From assembly GCA_045637525.1 (NCBI GenBank), contig JAZTZP010000083.1, positions 1 to 10,938 of the forward strand: 10,938 nucleotides of DNA. Reading direction: 5' to 3'. This stretch comes from JAZTZP01 sp045637525. Its GTDB lineage: Bacteria; Bacillota; Clostridia; UBA1381. A program made the position numbers and the translations under genes. Below, piece by piece: positions 1 through 6,655 of the stretch (positions are counted from its first letter, which is position 1; the number at the start of each line of letters is the position of its first letter). The notes below the pieces were generated by a model. That model was given only the letters and a program-made list of their open reading frames with translations. It searched no databases and had not been told where the DNA came from.

Positions 1-6
1 CATAAC

Positions 7-142
7 TTGCGGCGAATTCGCCGCAAATTTCACTCGCATTTATGCGAATTTCACCCAACCATATGGTTGGATTTCACTTTTTGCCTGTGGCAAAAAATTT
101 CACTGTAAATTATAGTTTATCGCAGATAAACTATAATTTACA
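7..142. repeat. Array of five palindromes joined by a constant ATTTCAC linker
   Basis: Five inverted repeats lie head to tail. They are TTGCGGCGAATTCGCCGCAA (7-26), TCGCAT-tt-ATGCGA (34-47), CCAACCATATGGTTGG (55-70), TTTTTGCC-tgt-GGCAAAAA (78-96), and a long one with 18-base arms around GCA (104-121 / 125-142). Every arm pair is perfect. Between each pair of neighbours sits exactly the same 7 bases, ATTTCAC (27-33, 48-54, 71-77, 97-103); read on the other strand the linker is GTGAAAT. The stems differ completely in sequence while the linkers are identical, so pairing rather than stem sequence seems to be what is kept. The left edge (CATAAC, 1-6) does not match the linker, so the array may end there. 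No open frame fits it. It could be a structured RNA, a REP-like intergenic repeat, or a set of protein binding sites; the sequence alone does not decide. Confidence 0.9.
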
Positions 143-199
143 AATTTATTCATAAATTATTAACTCATTCAAAAGCCGTATAATTTACAACTAAATATA

Positions 200-228
200 T
201 TGACAAATTATAGTTTATATTGTATACT
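200..228 (+). promoter_or_regulatory. Promoter of the HAD phosphatase gene
   Basis: A consensus -35 TTGACA (200-205) and a -10 TATACT (223-228) are separated by 17 bases, the ideal sigma-A spacing. The predicted start of transcription is near 235, giving a leader of about 30 bases before the ribosome binding site AGAAAGGA (250-257) and the ATG at 266. The spacer contains AAATTATAGTTTAT (205-218), the same 14 bases as in the left arm of the last hairpin of the array (107-120). Confidence 0.85.
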
Positions 229-241
229 GTAAATATACAGT
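226..241. promoter_or_regulatory. Inverted repeat over the -10 and start site, possible operator
   Basis: ACTGTA (226-231) and TACAGT (236-241) form a perfect 6-base dyad around AATA. It overlaps the end of the -10 element and the predicted transcription start, where a repressor would block initiation. The regulator is unknown; no repressor gene is nearby in the window. AT-rich DNA makes short dyads common, so the call is tentative. Confidence 0.35.
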
Positions 242-265
242 TAAATTTCAGAAAGGATTAAACAT

Positions 266-919
266 ATGAAATTCAGATACTTACTCTTCGATTTAGACGG
301 AACACTTACAGATCCGTTTGAAGGTATCACACGCAGTGTCCAATACGCGCTTTCAGCCTGTGGCATAGAAGAACCCGACCTGAAAAAGCTCACCCCGTTT
401 ATAGGTCCGCCTCTTATAGATGCCTTCATGGGCTTTTACGGCATGACAGAAAACGAAGCAAATTTTGCAATAGAAAAATACAGAGAACGCTTTTCCGAAA
501 AAGGCTGGCTTGAAAACAAAATATTCGACGGTATTGAAGAACTACTTCACGACCTTCATAATGCCGGATATATACTATCTCTTTCAACCTCAAAACCGGA
601 AGTCTTCGCATATAAAATCATAGACAGATTTAATATAAAAAAATATTTTCATACAGCGGTCGGAGCAACTCTCGACAAAACCCGAAACAATAAATCCGCA
701 GTTATTAAAGAAACTTTAAAACAGCTTAATGTCTCCCCCCGTGAGCTTGACAGCGTTATTATGATCGGCGACAGAATGCATGATATCGAGGGCGCAAAAG
801 CAAACGGTATAAAATCACTCGGTGTTGAATTTGGCTATGCTGCCCCAAACGAGCTACAAAAAGCCGGTGCAGATTTTATAGTTAATACCATTGAAGAATT
901 AAGACGTTTTTTCTTGTAG
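266..919 (+). CDS. HAD-superfamily phosphatase, phosphoglycolate phosphatase-like
   Basis: This encodes a 217-residue cytoplasmic hydrolase of the haloacid dehalogenase superfamily, most like the Gph/PgmB branch that removes phosphate from small metabolites. Motif I is DLDGTLTD (residues 9-16), with nucleophile Asp9 and acid/base Asp11. Residues about 16-85 form the helical cap typical of subclass I. Motif II is the Thr in STSKP (107-111), motif III a Lys near 143 (NNKSA), and motif IV GDRMHD (168-173) with the magnesium-binding acids. All catalytic positions are present, so it should be active. The length is normal for the family. The ATG at 266 is preceded by AGAAAGGA at good spacing and has its own promoter; it is monocistronic. 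Substrate cannot be told from sequence: phosphoglycolate, a sugar phosphate, a nucleotide or pyrophosphate are all possible. Confidence 0.9.
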   Translation: MKFRYLLFDLDGTLTDPFEGITRSVQYALSACGIEEPDLKKLTPFIGPPLIDAFMGFYGMTENEANFAIEKYRERFSEKGWLENKIFDGIEELLHDLHNAGYILSLSTSKPEVFAYKIIDRFNIKKYFHTAVGATLDKTRNNKSAVIKETLKQLNVSPRELDSVIMIGDRMHDIEGAKANGIKSLGVEFGYAAPNELQKAGADFIVNTIEELRRFFL

Positions 920-920
920 A

Positions 921-959
921 AAAAAAATCAGAAATCCCAAGTGGATTTCTGATTTTTTT
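921..959. terminator. Bidirectional intrinsic terminator between convergent genes
   Basis: A perfect 17-base inverted repeat (921-937 and 943-959) flanks the loop CAAGT. It begins with a run of seven A and ends with seven T, so it works as a hairpin plus U-tract on either strand. It lies 2 bases after the HAD stop codon and 2 bases from the yitT stop codon and probably ends both transcripts. Confidence 0.92.
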
Positions 960-960
960 A

Positions 961-1821
961 TCACACACTTCTGAAGCCTCTGCCAATAATTTCGCTTGTA
1001 GTTGTTATAACAATAAAAGCAGACGGATCAATAAGCTTGATATTACGTCTGAGGCGTATCGCTTCAATTCGCTTGCATACCGTATGTATCATGTATTTAT
1101 TATTATTTGTATAACTGCCCACAGCCTCAGTTACCGTAGAACTGTGATGCAGCTCATTTATTATATACTTATTTATTTCTTCACCCTTTTCCGTAATTAC
1201 AACAAAATATTTACAGCTGTTTATGCTGTCTATGATTGTGTCCACCAAAAATGCCTTAGAAAAAAGACCTAACACAGAAAACAGCCCTGCCCGGACGCCA
1301 AACGTAAAAAACGAACACGCCGCAACAACAAAATCAGTTATAAGAAGCGCTCTGCCAACATCTATTCGTGTATACTTCTTTAAAATCAATGCAACTATAT
1401 CTGTTCCGCCGGATGAAGCATTGCAGTTAAATATAACAGCCGAGCCGGCTGAAGTTAAAATCATTGCATATATCAGCTCTAAAAGAGGCTGATCTGTAAG
1501 CGGCTCTGAAATTGGTATAATCAGTTCAAATACATACGTCATAAAAGAAAAAAGCAAACTGCAATAAATAGTTCTTATGCTGTTCATTTTCCCTAAAAAA
1601 GCGAAACCGAAAACTAAAAGTACTGTATTTATAATCAGTATCCACTGACCGGACGTAATCCCGGAAGCCACCTTACCGAGAATTGTGCTTATACCGCTAA
1701 CACCTCCGGTAGCAAACCCGTTAGGAATTTTAAAAAAATACACACCTAAACTAAGCAATACCGTTCCGAGCGTTATTAAAGAATATCCTTTTATTTCAGC
1801 AACTATTTTCTTTTTTTCCAT
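961..1821 (-). CDS. YitT family integral membrane protein (DUF161 + DUF2179)
   Basis: This is a 286-residue membrane protein of the YitT family, which is widespread in Firmicutes and of unsettled function. It has five to six hydrophobic segments, about residues 11-31, 35-50, 58-77, 83-103, 112-131 and 155-175, and the family's conserved Gly-rich stretch SSGGTD (about 126-131). A cytoplasmic C-terminal DUF2179 domain follows (about 203-284), ending in the typical DPSAFI and GRGF motifs. The open frame continues upstream to 2058, but that extension reads through the yitT promoter and the 6S RNA gene and has no family similarity. The ATG at 1821, with AGGTG (1834-1830) upstream and the usual YitT start MEKKK followed by a hydrophobic helix, is the supported start. 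It is monocistronic and converges with the HAD gene. Confidence 0.92.
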   Translation of the reverse strand: MEKKKIVAEIKGYSLITLGTVLLSLGVYFFKIPNGFATGGVSGISTILGKVASGITSGQWILIINTVLLVFGFAFLGKMNSIRTIYCSLLFSFMTYVFELIIPISEPLTDQPLLELIYAMILTSAGSAVIFNCNASSGGTDIVALILKKYTRIDVGRALLITDFVVAACSFFTFGVRAGLFSVLGLFSKAFLVDTIIDSINSCKYFVVITEKGEEINKYIINELHHSSTVTEAVGSYTNNNKYMIHTVCKRIEAIRLRRNIKLIDPSAFIVITTTSEIIGRGFRSV

Positions 1822-1854
1822 GTAAGTACACCTCGTAAAATTCATTTGAAACTC

Positions 1855-1883
1855 ATTATAACACCGCACAAAATAAATGTCAA
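1855..1883 (-). promoter_or_regulatory. Promoter of the yitT-like gene
   Basis: On the minus strand a perfect -35 TTGACA (1883-1878) and a perfect -10 TATAAT (1860-1855) are separated by 17 bases. Transcription should start near 1848, about 27 bases before the ATG at 1821. This supports the short gene start. The promoter lies downstream of the 6S RNA terminator. Confidence 0.88.
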
Positions 1884-1889
1884 TGTAAT

Positions 1890-1922
1890 ATTTTACAAAA
1901 TTATAGTAAAATTTTGTAAAAT
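1890..1922. promoter_or_regulatory. Long inverted repeat upstream of the yitT promoter
   Basis: ATTTTACAAAAT (1890-1901) and ATTTTGTAAAAT (1911-1922) form a perfect 12-base dyad with a 9-base centre, immediately upstream of the -35 box. It sits between the 6S RNA T-tract and the yitT promoter. It could be an activator or repressor site, or simply AT-rich upstream DNA. No regulator is identified. Confidence 0.4.
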
Positions 1923-1929
1923 TACAGCA

Positions 1930-2126
1930 AAAAAAATCCCCAAAATAACCGTGGGATAAGATCAGTTTTCTACCTGCATAAGCAGGTGGGTCGTTTCCTG
2001 CGTACTTTATATGTCCACTGGCAGTCCGTAAAGGAAAGGAGGCGTATACGCCGCACACAGAGTAAACATCCCTTTTAAGAAGTGTTGGTAAAAAAATGAT
2101 CGTACCACGAGAAATCTCAGGGCTAA
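1930..2126 (-). ncRNA. ssrS: 6S RNA
   Basis: This is the likely 6S RNA, which mimics an open promoter and binds the housekeeping RNA polymerase holoenzyme. On the minus strand the 5' part CCCTGAGATTTCTCGTGG (from 2122) pairs with the 3' part CCCACGGTTATTTTGGGG (to 1938): CGTGG with CCACG and CCCTGAGA with TTTTGGGG, including wobble pairs. That gives the closing stem. The 3' half has the family-like segment ACGACCCACCTGC with the small hairpin ACCTGC-TTAT-GCAGGT. An apical arm pairs ATGTTTACT with AGTGGACAT. Eight T (1936-1929) follow the closing stem. The length, about 195 bases, fits Firmicute 6S RNAs. The ends are approximate. Recognition rests on the overall fold and the TGAGAT and ACGACCCACC signatures; a covariance-model search was not possible. 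Confidence 0.82.
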
Positions 2127-2150
2127 AAACTATTAAATTTTTATACTACT

Positions 2151-2179
2151 ATAATACCATACTTTTTTAAAAAAATCAA
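2151..2179 (-). promoter_or_regulatory. Probable 6S RNA promoter
   Basis: TTGATT (2179-2174) and TATTAT (2156-2151) on the minus strand are 17 bases apart. The start would be near 2144, some 20 bases before the paired 5' end of the 6S RNA. The RNA is therefore either made with a longer 5' end and trimmed, or started from a weaker box closer in. Confidence 0.55.
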
Positions 2180-2182
2180 GAG

Positions 2183-2216
2183 GTAATTTTTTATCAAGTG
2201 ATTAAATTTTTATTAC
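2183..2216 (-). terminator. Weak hairpin after the DUF1292 gene
   Basis: GTAAT (2183-2187) pairs with ATTAC (2212-2216), and an inner stem TTTATCA / TGATTAAA closes on AG with one mismatch. On the minus strand a T-run (2175-2166 region) lies about eight bases further on. It may end the DUF1292 transcript, but the hairpin is AT-rich and the T-run is not directly adjacent. Confidence 0.35.
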
Positions 2217-2225
2217 AGACATATA

Positions 2226-2489
2226 TTACTCTTCTATGTCTTCCTCGTCACGTCTTACAAATTCTTCAAATGCAGCTTCAAGCTCAGCTTCGCTTTCAAT
2301 TGTAACGAGCTCTGCATCGTCGCCTTCACCCTCAACACGCATAATAAGAATTTCTTCTCCCGTTTCAAGTTCTTCAGCTTCTATAAGCGCAAAGTAAGTC
2401 ACGCCATCGAGTTGATATACATCTATTACAGCAAAATCAATCTGATTTCCCTCTTCATCTTCTAATACAATAATGTTATTCTCTTCCAT
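2226..2489 (-). CDS. Small acidic DUF1292 family protein
   Basis: This encodes an 87-residue, strongly acidic soluble protein of the DUF1292 (YrzB-like) family, common in Firmicutes and of unknown function. Its start reads MEENNIIVLEDEEGNQIDF, the family's typical first strand. FAVIDVYQLDGVTYFALIEA (about 19-38) and EEILIMRVEGEGD (about 45-57) follow, and the tail is rich in Glu and Asp. The open frame could begin at an ATG at 2522, but that adds 11 residues lying over the ribosome binding site. The ATG at 2489 has GAGGAG (2503-2498) eight bases upstream and fits the family start. In B. subtilis-type genomes DUF1292 genes sit beside yrrL/yrzL; here the neighbours are asnB and 6S RNA, so context gives no functional clue. 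It has its own promoter. Confidence 0.88.
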   Translation of the reverse strand: MEENNIIVLEDEEGNQIDFAVIDVYQLDGVTYFALIEAEELETGEEILIMRVEGEGDDAELVTIESEAELEAAFEEFVRRDEEDIEE

Positions 2490-2539
2490 TGACAATTCTC
2501 CTCGAAAAAAATTATTAAACATTTTACTGTTCTATATTT

Positions 2540-2568
2540 ATTTTAACTTATTTTTCCCGAATTGTCAA
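2540..2568 (-). promoter_or_regulatory. Promoter of the DUF1292 gene
   Basis: On the minus strand TTGACA (2568-2563) and TAAAAT (2545-2540) are 17 bases apart. It lies in the short gap after the asnB stop codon, so the small gene is transcribed on its own, possibly with readthrough from asnB as well; no clear terminator separates them. Confidence 0.8.
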
Positions 2569-2585
2569 TAGTTATTTAATATTTT

Positions 2586-4424
2586 TTATAAAATTTTCAC
2601 TTTATAGTCCTTAAGCCAGTAATTAACCTGGAGAATAAAGCCTAAAAACTGAGGACCTGCCATAAGCTGACCGAAAAACGGTTTTCCGTAATCAAACTCA
2701 CCCGTAGCATACTTCTCTATTTGTTTCTTATCGCAAAGTGCAAGAATCGGCGCATTCGGATCTGATATTGTATCAAGAACCGCTTCCTTTACTGCATTTT
2801 CATATGCCGGGTTATGGGTTTTTGGGTATGGGCTCTTTTTTCTGTAAAGAACATCATGAGGCAAAATATCTCTTGCCGCTTCTCTTAGTATGTTTTTTGA
2901 AACATTATCCTTATTTTTCATACTCCACGGAATATTCCACACATATTCCACAAGCCTGTGGTCGCAAAACGGTACTCTTACCTCAAGTCCGCTTGCCATG
3001 CTCATTCTGTCTTTGCGGTCAAGCAGATTTGTCATAAACCATTTAATGTTCAGATACGATATCTCACGTCTTCGGCGTTCTTCATCGCTGTCCTCTGAAA
3101 GCCTCGGAGTTTCGGCTATTGATTTTTGATAAATCATATTTGAATACCCCTCTATATCAAGAGTATTCCCAACCTCAGGAAGAAGAATGTCGTTTCTCAT
3201 CGAAAGGTCATAACACCACGGAAAAGCGGCTCTTTCAAATGCTTTCGGATCACGAAACCACGGATACCCCCCAAAAATTTCGTCCGAGCATTCTCCCGAT
3301 AATATTACAGTATGATGCTTTTTTATCTCCCGGCAAAAATACAGCAGTGAAGCATCAACATCCGCCATCCCCGGCAAATCCTTTGCCCGGACGCATTCCT
3401 CAAGTAAATCTATCATATTATTCGTATCACAGTAGAGATATGTATGATTAGTGTTAAACTCCTCTGTCATACGCTTTACCCATGGAGCATCACTGTCCGG
3501 CTGAAATGCCGTAGGCGTAAAAAATTTATCATTATCCACATAGTCAAAAGAATATGTAGATATCCCCGGGATATTCCGTGCACCAATCGCCGTTATAACG
3601 CTTGAATCAAGACCACCCGATAACAGCGTTCCTATCGGCACATCCGAAACAAGCTGTCGCTTTACGGAATCCGTAACGAGCTGGCGTACACGCTCTATTG
3701 TTTCCTCATATGTATCTTCATGCACCCTGCTTTCAAGCTTCCAATATTTTTTTCTTACAATTCCGTTTTTACCCGAAATCATATATTCACCCGGCGGCAA
3801 CTCATATACATCCTTAAATACTCCGCACCCCTCAGTCCTAGCCGGGCTTACGGCAAAAATCTCGCAAAGTCCTTCTTTAGACACATAAGGCTTCACACCC
3901 GGATGCTCAAACAAAGCCTTCAGCTCCGATGCAAAAATCAATTCCCCGTCCGAAAACGTATAAAACAAAGGTTTAACTCCGAATCTGTCGCGACATAAAA
4001 ATGCCCTTCTTCTCATCGAATCCCATACACAGAATGCGTATATTCCGTTCAGTCTTTCGGCACACCCCGTACCGTAATGTATATATGAATAAAGCAAAAT
4101 TTCCGTATCCGACTCAGTTGTAAAATGATATCCGTATTTTTTAAGGTCACGTTTCAACTCCGCTCCGTTATACAGCTCTCCGTTATAGGTTATGATAAAG
4201 TCATATCCCGCTACTGTTCTTTTCATAGGCTGTATTCCGCCCTCAATATCTATTACTGCTAATCTGCTGTGAGAAAACGCTGCATTTTCCCCCACCCAGT
4301 TGCCATGAGCGTCCGGACCCCTGTGCCTTAAGGCATTACACATTTTTAAAGTAACAGCATTGTGTTTTTTAGCATCCTTCAAAAGATTTTTCTCATGATT
4401 GATATATCCTGCTATTCCACACAT
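2586..4424 (-). CDS. asnB: Asparagine synthase (glutamine-hydrolysing)
   Basis: This 612-residue enzyme makes asparagine from aspartate, glutamine and ATP. The N-terminal Ntn glutaminase domain (about 2-190) keeps the nucleophile Cys2 (MCGIAG), the RHRGPD block (33-38), Arg54 in SHSRLAV, NGE (81-83) and Asp106, which bind glutamine. RDRFGVKPL (145-153) follows. The C-terminal synthetase domain (about 225-600) carries the ATP pyrophosphatase P-loop SGGLDSS (269-275), SGECSDEIFGGY (386-397), and LDRKDRMSMASGLEVRVPF (468-486). All key residues are present, and length and order are those of AsnB. GGAAGGA (4437-4431) lies seven bases before the ATG, and the start is fixed because Cys2 must follow Met1. 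It is divergent from the SLH protein gene. No T-box leader fits in the short upstream region. Confidence 0.96.
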   Translation of the reverse strand: MCGIAGYINHEKNLLKDAKKHNAVTLKMCNALRHRGPDAHGNWVGENAAFSHSRLAVIDIEGGIQPMKRTVAGYDFIITYNGELYNGAELKRDLKKYGYHFTTESDTEILLYSYIHYGTGCAERLNGIYAFCVWDSMRRRAFLCRDRFGVKPLFYTFSDGELIFASELKALFEHPGVKPYVSKEGLCEIFAVSPARTEGCGVFKDVYELPPGEYMISGKNGIVRKKYWKLESRVHEDTYEETIERVRQLVTDSVKRQLVSDVPIGTLLSGGLDSSVITAIGARNIPGISTYSFDYVDNDKFFTPTAFQPDSDAPWVKRMTEEFNTNHTYLYCDTNNMIDLLEECVRAKDLPGMADVDASLLYFCREIKKHHTVILSGECSDEIFGGYPWFRDPKAFERAAFPWCYDLSMRNDILLPEVGNTLDIEGYSNMIYQKSIAETPRLSEDSDEERRRREISYLNIKWFMTNLLDRKDRMSMASGLEVRVPFCDHRLVEYVWNIPWSMKNKDNVSKNILREAARDILPHDVLYRKKSPYPKTHNPAYENAVKEAVLDTISDPNAPILALCDKKQIEKYATGEFDYGKPFFGQLMAGPQFLGFILQVNYWLKDYKVKIL

Positions 4425-4453
4425 TTAAAATCCTTCCTTCCATTAAAAGTACC

Positions 4454-4477
4454 ATTGTCCGACAAAAACCGGGCAAT
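4454..4477 (-). other. Inverted repeat in the asnB leader
   Basis: ATTGTCCG (4454-4461) and CGGGCAAT (4470-4477) are inverted copies with one mismatch around an 8-base centre. In the asnB transcript the arms would form a small hairpin about 30 bases before the start codon. It may be an operator or mRNA stability element; no T-tract follows, so it is not an intrinsic terminator. Confidence 0.4.
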
Positions 4478-4490
4478 CGGTCTATAATGA

Positions 4491-4517
4491 ATTATATGCA
4501 CAAAAAATTTTTTTGTG
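4491..4517 (-). promoter_or_regulatory. Candidate asnB promoter with adjacent palindrome
   Basis: A perfect -10 TATAAT (4496-4491, minus strand) would start transcription near 4484, before the leader inverted repeat. No good -35 lies 17 bases upstream; instead a 9-base dyad CACAAAAAA / TTTTTTGTG (4499-4507 / 4509-4517) fills that place. An activator-dependent promoter would look like this, but the call is weak. Confidence 0.35.
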
Positions 4518-4565
4518 TTTTTCCAAAAGATTTTAAGAAAAGCTGTTTAATCTTTTTATAAATAC

Positions 4566-4594
4566 TTGATTTTTCAAAAAAAATATGTTAGACT
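4566..4594 (+). promoter_or_regulatory. Promoter of the SLH protein gene
   Basis: TTGATT (4566-4571) and TAGACT (4589-4594) are 17 bases apart, with start predicted near 4601. The ribosome binding site AGGGGAG (4615-4621) lies nine bases before the ATG at 4631. Confidence 0.7.
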
Positions 4595-4630
4595 GTTAAT
4601 AGAAGTTATTATACAGGGGAGTGTATTGCC

Positions 4631-6574
4631 ATGAAAAAGCTGTTTGAGATATTTTTATGTATTTTAATAGCATTTGTTATGCACATATCTTTTGTTTCGG
4701 CAGATAATATTCTTGCAGATAAGCCAAGTGAATGGGCAAAGGATGAAATCGAAAAAGCCGAGCTTGCACAAATTGTTTATACTGATAAACTAAACAATTA
4801 TAATCTTTTAAATAATTACCGAAAAAATATTACCAGAGAAGAATTTTGTGCACTCATTACAGAATTATACACAGCAGTAATATATTCAGATAAATATGAA
4901 GATATATCTTTTGTTCCATATTCATCTGTACCTTTTTCAGATACAACTTCTCAAGATGTTTTTACCGCTTACCGTATGGGATTTCTGAAAGGAGTTTCGT
5001 CTGATCAATGCGAACCTTCAAGAGATATTACACGCGAAGAAATTTCAGTTATGCTAAAACGCATGATGGATGGTATAGGCTATACAACAACCACCGCAGA
5101 CCTCAGTAAATTTTCTGACTACGATCAGATTTCACCATGGGCTTTAGAAAGCCTTAGTGTTCTTTATAATTATGATATCTTTGCACAAATTTCAGGAAAT
5201 CAGATTTTGCCGCAATCCTGTACTACACGTGAAGAGGCAATTTCGATAGCATGGCGTATTTATAAATTACTTACAGATAAAGATATTCTCATCTACTCAG
5301 AAACAACTCCGGATATTTTAATTGAATTAGGTATAGTCAACGAAACAGATTGGGATAAAAGTCCGTATATCACCATCCGTGAAGCTTTTGAAACTATAAA
5401 TAAAGCAACAAAAACAACACCATCCGACAATATTTCAGATTGGTATGTAGGATATACCTTATCACCTATGGATTCTCTTTCTGATTATGACAAAGCATTA
5501 TTGTTAAGCTTATCTGATTTTAAATATAATATCATCAGCTATGATGATATACTAAAATTAAACCTGAATTCCAATATCAGTAACTTCGAGGCAATAAAAT
5601 ATATCACGCGTATGGTAGATGATACTTACAGTTGTATGGATACTATAGAGTCTATACGTTATACCGAAAGATCACAATTTTATCAGAAAGCATATGATAA
5701 AAAACTGATTAACAGCTTTTATACAGAAAATGCTGACGCACCAATTCTGCGTTCAGATTTTTATCAGCTTATACACAAGGCTATTTTTGTGGTAGTCCAC
5801 CATGGCGGCGAAAGCCCTTATTCTCAAAGATATATAGATAAAAAAGAGTATATCCCACCGCAATATAAAAAAACGATTATTACTGATGTTGATGTTAAAC
5901 CTGAAAATGTTACAATACATGATGATTTCTCGGTTTCGTGGGACTTACCTGAAGAATATGCTTATCTTTCCGGCAAAGACTATAGCTTGAATATAGACAT
6001 CATAACACCAAACAAAAAAGAATCTACTTATATCCGACAAACCAACAATAACTTACTTGACGGAAAATTTATATTGCTTGAGCTGATAACCAACCATCCT
6101 GAAAATATTATTGCTCTCGATTGTATTTATTATAAAACCACAGGCACACGTGAAGAAGGTTTTATAAAAAATCAATATCATATAAATATTGATTTTCCGG
6201 ATTATGAGTTGATTACGGAAGGGAAACCACCGTCTCCCGGAACATATACTGAAAACTATGCATCTCCCGGACCGTACACAATTAATATCACACTCGGAGA
6301 AAATGATGTGTTTGAAAAAAATGCCTATTATATTTTCACAGGATATGAACACACCTATCGCAAAGAAGAATATAACGATATAAGCTACGACATCTTACGG
6401 GCAGAAGAAACTTCAAATTCAATAGATGTATCCGACGGTTATTTCGGTGCATTCTATCCTGATGATACACGTATACAGAAAGTAATCGTAACAGGTAATC
6501 CGCAAACCGGATTTACACTATATGCAACACCACAATCAAAAAAATCTTTTACTTATAAAGCAATTTTGGAATAA
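4631..6574 (+). CDS. Secreted S-layer homology (SLH) domain protein of unknown function
   Basis: This 647-residue exported protein is probably held on the cell wall. A signal peptide spans residues 1-24 (Lys-Lys, hydrophobic core, VSA before Asp25). Three SLH repeats follow, about 33-86, 101-147 and 161-214; each has the helix-loop-helix pattern ending in a TREE motif (NITREEF, DITREEI, TTREEAI). SLH triplets usually bind pyruvylated cell wall polysaccharide. Residues about 222-390 look like three further, decayed copies (ITIREAFETI 247-256, SNFEAIKYITRM 317-328, LRSDFYQLIHKAIF 373-386). The rest (about 412-647) is rich in Tyr, Thr and Asn, beta-strand-like, with a Pro-rich linker near 531-547 (GKPPSPGTYT, ASPGPYT); no enzyme motif, LPXTG or C-terminal membrane segment is seen. 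SLH repeats at the N-terminus imply the C-terminal part faces outwards. The partner or ligand is unknown. Confidence 0.85.
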   Translation: MKKLFEIFLCILIAFVMHISFVSADNILADKPSEWAKDEIEKAELAQIVYTDKLNNYNLLNNYRKNITREEFCALITELYTAVIYSDKYEDISFVPYSSVPFSDTTSQDVFTAYRMGFLKGVSSDQCEPSRDITREEISVMLKRMMDGIGYTTTTADLSKFSDYDQISPWALESLSVLYNYDIFAQISGNQILPQSCTTREEAISIAWRIYKLLTDKDILIYSETTPDILIELGIVNETDWDKSPYITIREAFETINKATKTTPSDNISDWYVGYTLSPMDSLSDYDKALLLSLSDFKYNIISYDDILKLNLNSNISNFEAIKYITRMVDDTYSCMDTIESIRYTERSQFYQKAYDKKLINSFYTENADAPILRSDFYQLIHKAIFVVVHHGGESPYSQRYIDKKEYIPPQYKKTIITDVDVKPENVTIHDDFSVSWDLPEEYAYLSGKDYSLNIDIITPNKKESTYIRQTNNNLLDGKFILLELITNHPENIIALDCIYYKTTGTREEGFIKNQYHINIDFPDYELITEGKPPSPGTYTENYASPGPYTINITLGENDVFEKNAYYIFTGYEHTYRKEEYNDISYDILRAEETSNSIDVSDGYFGAFYPDDTRIQKVIVTGNPQTGFTLYATPQSKKSFTYKAILE

Positions 6575-6602
6575 TAACTAACCATTTAGCCTTATGAGAT
6601 GC

Positions 6603-6638
6603 AAAAAAACGGCGTGTACTTTTTTATACACGCCGTTT
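6603..6638 (-). terminator. Intrinsic terminator of the xylAB operon
   Basis: AAACGGCGTGTA (6607-6618) and TACACGCCGTTT (6627-6638) make a perfect 12-base stem with an 8-base loop. On the minus strand the stem runs directly into seven T (6609-6603), 18 bases after the xylB stop codon. The plus-strand T-tract is only three T long, so it may serve the SLH gene less well. Confidence 0.9.
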
Positions 6639-6655
6639 CGTCTGAACAGATTTTA

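Noticed and set aside
1..142. CRISPR array
   Set aside because: The constant part is only 7 bases and the variable parts are palindromes of 14-39 bases; CRISPR repeats are longer and spacers are not self-complementary.
226..241. LexA (SOS) box
   Set aside because: CTGTAAATATACAG resembles the E. coli site but has 8 rather than 10 bases between CTG and CAG, and Gram-positive LexA uses a CGAAC-type site instead.
1822..2058. N-terminal extension of the YitT protein
   Set aside because: It runs through the gene's own promoter and the 6S RNA, has no family similarity, and lacks a ribosome binding site at its ATG; the start at 1821 has all signals.
4425..4630. T-box riboswitch upstream of asnB
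   Set aside because: The gap is about 200 bases and shared with a divergent promoter; no specifier hairpin, T-box motif or terminator/antiterminator pair is visible.
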